A stretch of 64,000 bases of DNA from Chromera velia (taxonomy: Eukaryota; Sar; Chromeraceae). The notes beneath the pieces were generated by a model. That model ran no database searches and was not told the DNA's origin. It saw nothing but the letters and a program-made list of their open reading frames with translations. The stretch spans positions 1 through 64,000 of the forward strand of contig JAHBMJ010003776.1 in assembly GCA_018398765.1 (NCBI GenBank). Reading direction: 5' to 3'. Below are positions 46,501-56,400 of the stretch, piece after piece (the first letter of the stretch is position 1; every line of letters begins with the position of its first letter). Both the position numbers and the translations under genes were made by a program.

Positions 46501-49500
46501 GGTCCAGTTCGATGTGAACAGCTTGATACCACCAAGGGAAACGTAGTCATCTGCCGCCTTTGAGATCCTCTGCGCGACAAATTTAAAGTATTTAAAGTCA
46601 CTGCTGGCAGTTGATGCAAATCCCTTGGTCTCATTTTGACTCCAGAGAATCACCCCCTCATATGACCCAATCTGCGTCCAAGAGGACATGTCTGCAGACC
46701 CATACACAGTCATCTTGCTGGGCTCCTTCTCCAAATAGTTCCCGGTGTCCGCCCGAGACTGCACTCCGTATGACGCCAACCGAAGCACACACGGAGTCTC
46801 CAGGATCACCTCCACGTTCGCGTCTGCCGCGTTGTCAGTCCCCGAAATGCTCGTAGTGTTCACGTGGTACCCGTTCCCCCCGTTACTCACCACCCCCTCT
46901 CCATCAAAGGCTCCACTCACAGGCCAGTTAGCGTTCAGGGACCCCGTGTTCGTCATCGCACGATAACGCCCCGGACAGACGGACCCAGAGTAGTCCTGGT
47001 AGTAAGTGCTCAGACCGCTGTACAGGGTGGAGGTGTCCTCTGTCCAAGTGCTACCTCTGCCGATATCTGATGGAGGCACGAGTGTGAGGGCAGAGCACGA
47101 GACGCCGTCTCCACTGTACCCGGGGAGGTTGCACGTGCAGGCGAAGCTGCTCGCAGTGTTCTCGCATGCAGCGTTCGTGTCGCAGTTGTGGGAGCCACCG
47201 CCACAGAGGTCTGCAGACAGGCAGCCAACAGACACGGAGACAAAATATACAGTCATGACCAAGCGAGTGGAGAGGTGCACTTGTTTCGGCAAACCGGAAA
47301 AGGCAAGGCATCACACAGACGATACACACACACACACACAGACAGACAGACAGACAGACAGACACACACACATACACATACACATACACATACTCACACA
47401 CACATACACACACATACACAGAAGGACGCAGACAAAAGCACGGACATGCGTACACATGTAGAGACCCTTTACCAACTAGCTACTCTCACTCAAGACGCTT
47501 TTCTAAGCAGCCACCTGCAATTTTAGTAGTGAGACTGACATATGAGCTGAGCGTTTCGTCCTTTCGAACCATGTAGAATTCAATTCTTCGACCTGAGCGC
47601 TCACTCACTCAACCGACTTACCCGAAATGCTTCCCCCGTAGACCTTCAGATCTGACAGGGAGAGGTATCCTCCGGAAGAGGAGGACCGTCTCTGGAGGTC
47701 AAACTTAAAGTAATTGAACGGACCCAAAAAAGAATCCACAGCGAACAAACGAATCTCCTCCTTCCCCCACCCAGTCTCTCCAGAGAAACTTCCCAGAAGG
47801 ACCCAATCTGTTGTGTTCGTGGACCCATACACACTCATTTTGCTAGGGGTTTGGTACTCTGCCCCGTAACTGGCGCCTGTTGCAGTTCTCGACTCGACAC
47901 CCCATGAGTTCAGGATCATGCTACAGGGCGTTTTGAGAACGATCTCCAAATTTGAGTCGCTGCTGTCCCCCGTGCCCGAGATCGTCACAGTTCTCTCGCT
48001 ATGAAACCCAGCCTGCGTGTTACTTTCCCCCAGCACCCGATCAAACGCCCCCGCCACAGGCCACTCATCTGAAGCGTAACCGTACCACCCAGCGTCGTCC
48101 CACACGGCGGTGTTGCACATCACCCGATACCGCCCCGGACATACAGACCCAGAGTAGTCCTTGTAGACGGAGTACCGGCCTCCGTAGGTCACTGAGGGAT
48201 CCTTCGTCCAACTCGTGGCGGTGCCGATGTCTGCGGGGGGAACGAGTGAGCCTGCAGCTCCGCGGGGAGAAAGAAGAAAGGTAGGAAAGCTGAAACAGGC
48301 ATTCAAAATGAAGAATTCAAATGGTTGCGGTCATTCAATGGAGACTGCCGGGACCTCAATGGTTGGGCGAAAGGTCAGGCAAGCCACCAATGAAGCTACA
48401 GAGGTCCAAATTGAGGCCGGCCCAGATAGGCTCGCTGAAGCTACAAAAGCAAAGAGAGGGTTTCGTAAGAACAGCAGAAAATCGCGGATTCCCACTTCGA
48501 CCCACCTCCTTGGGTAGAGGAGACTGAAAGGAAGACACCACGGCAAACAAAAACCAACGTAGAGTTGTGCGCGAGTTCGCAAACTCATCCGTAGGATAGA
48601 CTCCCCCCGAAAAGGGTCATATGGGCGATCCGTGTTAGCCGGTGGACCCATACCAACGATCGAACACACCACACACACAGAGAGAGAGAGAGAGAGAGAC
48701 CCACCCCATTTGTCGGCGTGCAGCTCGATGTCTCCGAGGGACATATAGTGGTTCGACGACTGCGCCACTCTCTGTGCGACAAACTTGAAATAAGAGAAGA
48801 ACAGAGAGGACGATGTAGAGAACGAGTGACTTAACGAGTCCACCCAATGAATCACCCCCTCGTATGATCCGATCTGCGTCCACCGATCTGCATCTGCAGA
48901 CCCGTAGACGGTCATCTTGGAGGGGTTCTGAATATTCCATGAAGGCGACGAGCTCAGATCAGACCGCGCGTCCACAGCAAATGAGACCATCCTCATTGCA
49001 CAGGGAGACGACAGAATCATTTCCACGCTACCGTCTGAAGAATCACTCGTCCCAGGCACATTGTTCGACCCTGTATGGAACCCGTGCCCTCCCCCAGCAA
49101 CCGCCGCGACTCTGTCAAAAGCCCCGCTAATGGGCCAGCTCTCGCTGTTCCCTGTGTAGCTTGCCGTATTCGTCATCGCGCGATAACGCCCCGGACATTC
49201 GGACCCGGAATAATCCTTGTAGTAAGTGTTCTGACCGCCATAGGTCGTGGATGAGTCCTCCGTCCACGTCCCCCCGCCGCCAATGTCTGATGGGGGCACG
49301 AGGGTGAGGGCAGAGCACGAGACGCCGTCTCCACTGTACCCGGGGAGGTTGCACGTGCAGGTGAAGCTGCTCGCAGTGTTCTCGCATGCAGCGTTCGTGT
49401 CGCAGTTGTGGGAGCCACTGCCACAGAGATCTGCAGACAGGCAGGGAAAGATACATCCAGCGCTTAAGAAAACAGAGTATACTCTCTTGACAAAATTTGA

Positions 49501-52500
49501 AGCACTCACTCAGGAAAAAGAGGACGCAGAGAAAAGCCATTTAGAGAAAGAGAACGAGTCGATGGAGTCAAAGCGATAGTTGATGAAGACGAAATGCTGC
49601 ATATCCCTCAGTAATCTGAAAGACGAAGTCTTCTCCTCTCTCTTCGATCTCACTCTCCACTCACCAACCTGTGACTGAGGAAGCCCACAGACCAATGTCA
49701 GCGATTGACATGTACCCATCTGCCGCTGCCGATCTTCTCTGTGTTGTAAATTTAAAATACACAAATGAGCCCAGCGACTCGTCCGCTTCAAAGTATTTCA
49801 CCTGGCTGCCTTCCCAGTGGATTTCCCCTTCAAATGACCCCAACTGGACCCATGAGGTACCGTTCGAAGAGCCAAAGACGGTCATTTTACTTGGGGGCTC
49901 TTCGTCTGCCGTGGCTGTTGTCGTCACATTCCGTGCTTGCAGAGAGAACTGAGAAAGTGCAATGCTACATGGAGTTTTGATGATCACCTCAACGCTAGAA
50001 TCCGACCCCGCGTCTGTCCCCGCAACACTCACTGAGGAGTCGGGGGCAAAGCCGGTTCTGGAATCGTCATGGGCCCATCCAGATCGGTCAAAAGCCCCGG
50101 CAGGCGGCCATTCGTGAGTTCCCCATGAGTACCACCCCCCGTCCCCCCACCACTGGCTGTTGGTAATTGCACGAAATCTCCCGGGACATGTTGATCCGCT
50201 ATAGTCTCTGTAGGCTGTATAGAACCCCCCGAAATTTACTGAGGGGTCCTTGGTCCATGAAGTGGCGACGCCAATGTCTGAAGGAGGGATCAAAGTCAGC
50301 GCAGAGCACGACACACCAGTCCCTCCGTACTCAGCATTGCACGCGCAAGTGAAGCTGCTCGCAGTGTTCTCGCATGCAGCGTTTGCGTCGCAGTTGTGAG
50401 AACCACTGCCGCAGAGGTCTGCAGACGGACAGATAGACAGAGAGAGAGAAGGTCCGGACAGCAGGAAAGAAGACAGAAAGACGACTGATCACCTTCTTGT
50501 CCTGTTCTTTTGCGCTGGTTATCCCCCCTTTCTCTTCACCGTCACTCCGAAACACGTTCCCATACTCTGCTCAGCCAGAGGGACGTACTGAAAAGAGAAG
50601 GAAAAAAGAAAAGAGAGATACAGGCAGAGAAGGCAGAAAAAAAATAAGGGAGGATCAGAAGAAGCGGAACCATCGAATGAACACGCAAAGACAGAAGCAA
50701 GAGAAGAGACAGAGACAAAAATTGAAAGAGGCATACAGGTCAACTTCAGCCGTTACTTACCCGACAGACTAATTCCCTGTAAAATGATGTCGCCAATGAT
50801 CATGTGGTCATCTGTAGAGCTGTCAGTCTTTTGCAGGAGAAATTTAAAGTACAAGAAAGGTCCCAAGTTGGTGTCCCCCGCAAAGCTCCTCACTTCCTTC
50901 GCTGCCCATCCTGTGGAGCCTGTGTGAGACCCCACCTGCGACCAACTGCTTCCGTCTGTCGACCCGTAGACGGTTGCTTTACTGATGCAACGAGTCGCTG
51001 ACGAGTCGCTCCGGGCTTTTATCTGGTAGCTCCAGAGCGTGAAACTACAGGGAGTTTTCAGGATCACCTCCACGGCCGCATCTGTGCCGCTGGACGTTCC
51101 CGAGTTCGTGACTGCATTCGCGGTGTGCCACCCCGAGCGTTGATTGGGATACGCAGCTGTGCGATCGAAGATTCCCGAGAAGGGCCACTCATCCGATCCG
51201 AAGGCGTACAGGGTGCCCTCACTCCCCACATTGTCGACGTTCCGCATGACCCGGTACCTCCCTGCACACGTACCGCCTGTGTAGTCTCTGTAGTAAGTGA
51301 AGAGCGAAGAATGGAGAACCGAGGGGTCCTTCGTCCAAGTCTCACCCCTACCGATGTCTGTAGGGGGGAGGTCCGTCACGGCTGTGAGCAGGAAGGGAAT
51401 CAACGGAAGAGGGAAAGAGGGGATGCTCACACAAGCACTTATTTTTTCTTAAATACACAGAAACAACCAGAATATGCAGAAGAAAAAAAGAAATGAAAAA
51501 CCGTCGTGGTGCTTTCCCTCTTTCCCCAGAAAAGAAAATTTCGCCACGACCGCACCCAAAAGAAAGTGATCAGAACAAAGAAATGAAATGTGTGCATCGA
51601 TTGACTTTCAGAGCCTGCAGGCATGCGCTTTCCCTCTAAAAACAATTAACCGTAGTTGACGAACTGCTGCAGCGCATTGAATCTTGAATGCAAAAAAGAT
51701 GAAAGGCGAACACACCGGACGCAGCAGAAGCGGAGACAACAAAAGGCACGAGCTCTCTGCGGACTTCACTCTCTTGTAGGAGCGCATGGACGTACAGACG
51801 AGTCGAAAGGAAGGAAGATTACTTGACGCATGTGGATGACATGTGGTTGTCTGTCTATTCGCTGACTTACTTTGGAGGTTTTTCCCATGAAGGACGATGT
51901 CCCCTATCGACATCCATGAATCCGAATCCGAGGATCTCTTCTGGAGCACAAACTTGAAGAAGTTGAAGGGCCCCAAGCTGCTGTCTGCTGTGAACGTCTT
52001 CGTCTCTCCTGTGGTCCATGTGGTTTCTCCAGAATGAGACCCCACCTGGGTCCATGTGCTGCCCTCTACTGACCCATGCACTGTTGCTTTGCTGACGCCC
52101 TGCTCAGGACAGCAGTCGTTTCTCAACTGAAAGGAATACTCCTCCAGGTTGATCGAGCAGGGAAGTCGAAGAATCAGCTCGACGTCTCCGTCTCCACTGC
52201 TGAGTAAACCAGTGCGGGCCACTGTGACGCCAGACTCCGTGTGAAAACCTGAGCGTTGATTGTTTTCACCCGGAAGCCGATCGAAAGCCGCGCTTGCCGG
52301 CCTTTCGTCAGTTCCCCAAGCAGACGTGCCCCCATCAGAGTGGTGCTTGTAGTTTGTGAACGCTCTGTATCTCCCCGCACAAGTCGACCCTGTGTAGTCC
52401 TTGTACAGTGAGTAGCGTCCTTGGTACTCCCACTCTGTGTCCTTTGTCCACGTGTCACCCCTTCCAATGTCTGAGGGAGGGAGATCCACACCTGCACAGG

Positions 52501-52726
52501 GAGATACATGCAAGCGAAGAGACATGCACTAGAATGCACATGCATGTACGCATATATGAATCTTTTTTCCCCTCGGCACTTCAAATTTCGACAACAAAAA
52601 GAAATGCTCTCTAAAGTGATTCTCTGCATCTTAGCACGATCAGAGGCGGCCAGACGGACCTTCCGGGAGGTCAAGTAGGATTTCCAGCACCAAGAGAGGG
52701 AAGAAAAGGGCCCTCAGAGAGCGCAT
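25139..52726 (-). CDS. Giant modular cell-surface receptor-like protein (~39 exons, ~5,300 aa)
   Basis: This is one minus-strand gene read from the ATG at 52726 to the TAA at 25139. Order of parts: a 22-residue signal peptide ([20 protein letters not shown]); seven discoidin-like modules, four preceded by an EGF in the same exon; a run of EGF and sushi modules; one unassigned 140-residue module; three more sushi; two HYR; an ephrin-receptor-like cysteine-rich stalk; about nine membrane helices; and a very long cytoplasmic tail. Totals by eye are 12 EGF, 9 sushi and 2 HYR. Nearly all extracellular exons are multiples of three and phase 1-1. The architecture predicts an adhesion or sensory receptor anchored in the plasma membrane. 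The helix block has the [20 protein letters not shown] signature seen in large stramenopile/alveolate transient-receptor-like proteins. A split into two genes is not favoured because phases run through, except at one unresolved junction near 27750. Confidence 0.8.
26688..26790. repeat. TG/AG microsatellite in the last receptor intron
   Basis: TGTGTATG and GAGA repeats fill most of the intron between the exons at 27596-26801 and 26511-25139. Confidence 0.85.
30968..34504 (-). CDS. Receptor cysteine-rich stalk and membrane helices
   Basis: Exons are 34504-34006, 33696-33577 (donor least certain), 33253-32567, 32351-31909, 31667-31568 and 31102-30968, with phases closing from exon to exon. The stalk reads [39 protein letters not shown] and VPCQTASNC, the GCC2/GCC3 ephrin-receptor-like spacing. 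Helices follow: [94 protein letters not shown], then [36 protein letters not shown] and [12 protein letters not shown]. The order of stalk and helices matches large receptor-like or TRP-like proteins of stramenopiles and alveolates. Ion-channel function is not demonstrated by any pore motif I can see. Confidence 0.75.
31308..31567. repeat. (CA)n/(GT)n microsatellite starting at a receptor splice donor
   Basis: About 260 bases of CA repeat with CAGA and CATA variants. On the gene strand the run begins at the first intron base: the exon ends CAG at 31568 and the intron opens GTGTGTGTG. Open frames across it are artefacts. Confidence 0.9.
34472..34604. repeat. Insertion cassette with 36-bp flanking duplication at an exon start
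   Basis: Copies at 34472-34507 and 34569-34604 (CTGCTGACGTC-AGGTCCTGCC onward) differ at one base. Between them are 61 bases with TTCATACAG and AAGAATTCTGTATGAAAG facing each other as an imperfect palindrome. The duplicated segment is the start of the cysteine-rich stalk exon including its acceptor side. Confidence 0.85.
34823..37602 (-). CDS. Receptor membrane-proximal block: three sushi and two HYR modules
   Basis: Exons are 37602-37390 sushi; 36987-36879 with 36622-36513, one sushi split by a phase-2 intron with GTACGT and CAG borders; 36250-36038 sushi; 35568-35311 HYR; and 35123-34823 HYR, ending phase 2. The HYR units show the immunoglobulin-like pattern with a leading CP ([24 protein letters not shown]) and the diagnostic [19 protein letters not shown] and [21 protein letters not shown] beside sushi is a common partnership in animal adhesion proteins. 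The sushi here are more diverged from each other than the middle-block set, so they are probably older. Confidence 0.75.
36744..36868. repeat. ~60-bp tandem duplication in a receptor intron
   Basis: ATGCATCCCTGAGGCAA and AGAATCAAAAAGAATCAGAG each occur twice in the same order, giving two diverged units inside the intron between the two halves of the split sushi. Confidence 0.75.
37777..37876. repeat. 30-bp insertion with 35-bp flanking duplication at an EGF exon end
   Basis: Copies at 37777-37811 and 37842-37876 (ACCCTCACAGAGTGTTCCTG onward) differ at one base and contain the donor of the EGF exon 38020-37844. The intervening 30 bases include TAGTACAGAAAATAAATG. Confidence 0.85.
37844..46247 (-). 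CDS. Receptor middle block: EGF and sushi modules, seventh discoidin-like module
   Basis: Exons are 46247-46125 EGF; 45841-45617 sushi; 45353-44864 plus 44609-44347 EGF and discoidin-like module (split by a phase-2 intron); 44112-43987 and 43680-43558 EGF. Then come 43090-42869, 42634-42410, 42065-41844, 41477-41253 and 40983-40762, five sushi; 40356-40213, 39884-39747, 39396-39256 and 39026-38904, four EGF; 38763-38335, unassigned; and 38020-37844 EGF. Several EGFs begin D-x-DEC, the calcium-binding form ([24 protein letters not shown]). Sushi units share [40 protein letters not shown] and WQGTPPTC, the usual four-cysteine, one-tryptophan pattern. In animals such modules bind proteins or glycans. 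All exons but the split pair are symmetric 1-1. Confidence 0.8.
42312..42430. repeat. Insertion cassette with 38-bp flanking duplication at a sushi exon end
   Basis: Copies at 42312-42349 and 42393-42430 (TTGAACAACTGACC onward, ending CGGGGGCGTTC) span the donor of the sushi exon 42634-42410. The 43-base insert contains AAGAATTCTGTATGAAAG and a long A run. Confidence 0.85.
43880..44023. repeat. Insertion cassette with 46-bp flanking duplication at an EGF exon end
   Basis: Copies at 43880-43925 and 43978-44023 appear identical and contain the donor of the EGF exon 44112-43987. The 52-base insert has TTTTCATACAGAATTCTTTT. Confidence 0.9.
46390..46527. repeat. Insertion cassette with 33-bp flanking duplication at a discoidin-like exon end
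   Basis: Copies at 46390-46422 and 46495-46527 (CTCACC-GTCCAGTT-GATG onward) differ at about three bases and span the donor of the exon 47210-46500. The 72-base insert includes CTTTCATACAT and AAAAAGAATTCTGTATGAAA. Confidence 0.85.
46500..52726 (-). CDS. Receptor N-terminal block: signal peptide and discoidin-like modules 1-6
   Basis: Exons are 52726-52660 (signal peptide, ends phase 1), 52491-51871, 51381-50761, 50418-49669, 49430-48705, 48251-47622 and 47210-46500; all after the first are multiples of three, phase 1-1. Each module of about 205 residues starts PPSDIGxGxTWTKD, continues YYKDYSGxxCPGRYRxMTN, then W-x-x-x-GAFDR, VEVILxTPC, [20 protein letters not shown], F-x-YFKFxxQ and MSLGDIxL. 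This resembles a galactose-binding F5/8C (discoidin) fold, but the call is inference. Modules 3, 4 and 6 are preceded in the same exon by an EGF ([19 protein letters not shown]). The donor of the exon ending at 49669 is GTTGGT: the better-looking GTGAGT four bases away would break the phase. Confidence 0.75.
47325..47425. repeat. CA/CAGA/CATA microsatellite in a receptor intron
   Basis: Tandem CA, CAGA and CATACA repeats lie in the intron between the exons 48251-47622 and 47210-46500. Confidence 0.85.
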
Positions 52727-53426
52727 GTGGAAGAAGTCTGAATATGCTCGACCAATGAACACATGAAGAAACGTCAGGCGCCTTCGCCTGCTTTTGACTT
52801 TCGTTTCGATCAATCAGTGGGTGTTGATTACTTCAAGTCAGGCCAGAGTCGTACTCTATATACGTTCTGAATTCTCTCGAAACAAAATAGAAAAATATTT
52901 TTTTTCATATATATGCATGCGTGCATGCTTCTCGCATATACAATGCCCATACCTGCCATACATGGATCGTTTTCTATGTGCGCGGCGGCGCGTATATTAC
53001 GTGGGCCCGCTCGATCGGTCGCGATCGATCGATCGACAGGAGCTGGGCCGCGCGCCGCCGCATGCACGCCAGCTTTTTCGGAAATCAGTCGGAACCATGT
53101 CGGAACCATATATATGCAGTCGACCGGATCACATAAGATTCAGGTTTGGAAGCAGTATACACGAAATCCGGCCAGAGATTGACACTTCCAACATGACGGT
53201 ACCCGCTATGCAGTTGTCCTTTGAGCTTTCAATCGGATGCGCAGGAAAGAGTCCTTGATCGCGACACTGAACTGCTCAGACTGATCGACTGACTTTATTT
53301 AAAGTTGTCTGTCTCCTTTCGGTTATAGACGTGTTCACGGGAGACCGGACGGGTCCAAAGCGGCCGGCTTAGAAACGGCAAGGGAGCAAGGAGTAAGGGG
53401 GGAAAGGGAATCTGAAGGAACGAATA
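52727..53426. promoter_or_regulatory. Shared spacer between the divergent receptor and 53-kb gene
   Basis: Seven hundred bases separate the two start codons. They hold GCATGC-rich DNA (about 52914-52930), a CG-rich stretch (GCGCGGCGGCGCG, about 52979-52992) and a GATC-rich palindromic run (CGGTCGCGATCGATCGATCG, about 53016-53035). The layout suggests a bidirectional promoter, as in the other divergent pair of this window; that is inference. Confidence 0.4.
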
Positions 53427-56400
53427 ATGCGATCCCTGTCTGCGCTCCTGATTGTGTCTGGGGGGGTGAAGGAGAGAGCGTTGTTGTTCCCGAAGCATCA
53501 TGGGAAGGTAAAGGGGGGGGGTCATCGAACGGTGCGTTTTCTTCAGAACCCTCTTCAGACGTTAATTTATGATGAGCCGGTTGCACAAAGGGAGAGGAGC
53601 AGGGAAAGAGTTGTGTGGGAAGACCACATATTTGGCAAGAAGTCTTCAGACACAAAGGAAGAAAACGACTTTGAGCTGCAGCCAATCGCCGATCTTCTTG
53701 AAGACCGCGCGGTCAAAGTTTCCAAGAGTCTCACCCTCTCTGAGAGGGAACGTTTGAATCACCAGAAGCACCCCCCCCTTCTCCCTTACTGCACCCATCT
53801 GCCGGTGGCCTCGAACCCTTATGTGATGATGCGGGAGGAGTCGGTTGCTGCGAATTCTTTGGTGGTGTGGCAGAACCACTTGGTTGATCGACTCAATGGG
53901 ACGGTGCTTGATGTTGATGAGAACCTTTTGAATGAGATTACAAGAAGGAAGAAGAGAGACGGATCCGCAGAGGAGGAGGTGAAAACCCGTCGCTCCGTTT
54001 TGACTGCTTTGAGAAGAACGCACAAGCGTTATGCGTGGCAGGACAAGAAAACCAAACTCGAGAAAGAAGGGGACTCGTTGGCGAGAAAAATTGCCCTCAC
54101 GTTCCTTGGAGGTGCGGGAGGGATGGGATTAGAGGGATTAGGAATGACCCCCGCAGGCAAGGGGGGCGTTCCTTCTGTGGGTAGGGGTGGGGGTGAAACT
54201 GGGGCAGTATCCGGTAGCTTAGAGACGAAGGTGGGGGGGGAGAGCGACTCTCCTCCTCCTTCTCTTGTCAGTTTAGATGAAGGAGAAAAGAAAGCAGAGA
54301 CAGAGACGGCGTCTGAACAGTCCGTCGATTCCTCGTCTGCCTCTTCTCTGTTTGCGTCTGCGCGCAAGCTCTCGTCCTCCCAGGCAAATTCAAACTTCGA
54401 CGCCTTCAGGAGACGGTTGCACTCTGCAGACTCGGATGTGCCTGTGTTGTCGCGGTCTGCAACAACGAAGTTGAAAAGCAAACAAAGGGGGGGGGAAAGG
54501 ATGGGAGGGGAAGGGGGGGATGTGAGGTTGAAAGAGAGAGGCATGGATGGACCGTCGTATTTTGAAGGGATCTACGGGGGGATTATTCTTCGTCCGGGCA
54601 ACCCTATGCCGGTATGTGTATGTGTGCGTGCGTCAGTGTGGCCGACTTTCTTCTTTGTTGTGTGCCCATTGCTGTCTTGTTTCGGTTGCGTGCAGTCCAA
54701 AATTCCTTTTTCTTCTTTTATTGCAGGCAGGCAGGGAGGACGGAGTTCTTTGTCGAATATTCTTCTGTCTGCCGTTTTTGATTCATGGATCTCACTCATT
54801 CTTTTTTTCCCGTCGGAAGCTTCAAAAGCTGACTGTTTGTTTATTCGTTTGCCTGTCTGTCTGTCGGTCTGTCTATTGTATACATGAAGAAAAGAAGGGA
54901 GAAGAAGAAACATATAGTCTGTCTGAAGACAGAGAAAAAGGAAAAGAAAAGACGATGTTGTCTGTCTGTCTGTCTGTCTGTCTGGAAGGAAGAAAGGAAG
55001 GAAGAAAGAAAGAAGAAAGAGGGCAGAACAGAAACCACATTGTCTGCTGCGGGAGGGGGGAAGTTTGCTTTTCGCGAGCCGCTCAAAGCTGTCCGTGAAG
55101 TGAGAAGACACTATGGATGGAAGACAGTCCGTGTCTTTCTGTCCTCTCTCTCCTGCTCTCTTTCTGTGCTTCTCTCTGTTCGCATCTTTCTTCGAATGCC
55201 CTTTCTTTGGGGAATATTCGTGTGTATGACAGAGAGATACTGTCTTTCTGTTTCTCTTTCTCTGTGCAGTTGATGGACCTGTCCCCCTCCACCATTTCTG
55301 ATATGTCTGTCGTCCGTTTCTCCCGTCTCCTCGACTGGACCTTTGTGGCGGCGCCTCTGAAGAACACCGAGGCTTTGGACCTTTCCGAGTTCGCAGTCAA
55401 ACTCAAAAACGGAACAGAAATGAGAGTTCGAGATGTCTTCACTCACCTCGAGTTTGACACACAGCTGACGTCAGTCGAACGGACAGGCGGGCAAGCAGAC
55501 ATGCATGCATGCAGTTAGGCTGTGGTCACTTGGGTACTTCAGCCAGGGAGCGTTTGGACTAGGAGACCCTTCCCCGACCCAAGAACAAAGACGCACTACA
55601 AATGAAAACAGACCGGCACGCGCACAGGACACACGGAGCGACAGAAAAAAAGGGGAACCCACCAAACAGTCAGGCAGACACGTACGCCGACACTCACTCA
55701 CTCACTCTTCTGCACGGAAGCTGCTCTGTCTGTCTGCCTGGATACGTACAAGTGGGTGGTATCCAGCCATGGGTAAATGAGAACGGAGGGAAGAAAGACG
55801 TAGGACTATCTCTCTGTCCCTCCCCCTTCCCTTGCTTGCAGAAAGTTGGAGCATCAGAGAGACGCTGCCCAGATTGTGACCATAGAGGGCTGGGCGAAGG
55901 AATGCAACACGACGGTGGAGGACCTGAAGGATTTGATCATCAGAGTGAGTACGTGGGTTTTCTTTCGTGTGGTGGTGGTGGGGGGCTGTCTGTAGGCATT
56001 GTTGGATTGTTCGACTTTGCATTTTCCAGTTTGAGGTCTTAGAGCTGAATGCGCTGTGAAGAGATAATGCGTATTGCTGGGGGTCTCCTGAATTGATCTT
56101 TCGGGGGAGGTGTTCATGCGCGATTTGATTCTTGTTTCTTTCCGTCGCTCAGAAGTCCACAGCTCTCTCTGTGTGTCGTTTCTGGTGGAGTGAAATAGAG
56201 CTGTAGTAAGGTCATCTGTAGCAATTATTCTGTCCTCCTTGGCTTTACCCGTACGGATCTATCGATCGATTGAGGACACCTTCCTCCCTTCCTTCCTTCC
56301 TTTGTTTCTATTCATTTGCACATGAGTTTGTGGTCTTGACTGACGAGAGATGATTGCGCGGACCGCAATTCATTCAAATCTGCGTGTGTGAATGCGTGAT

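Noticed and set aside
53427-54887. Extension of the first exon of the 53-kb gene beyond 54611
   Set aside because: The frame after 54611 turns into VCVCV-type repeat translation directly after a GTATGT donor.
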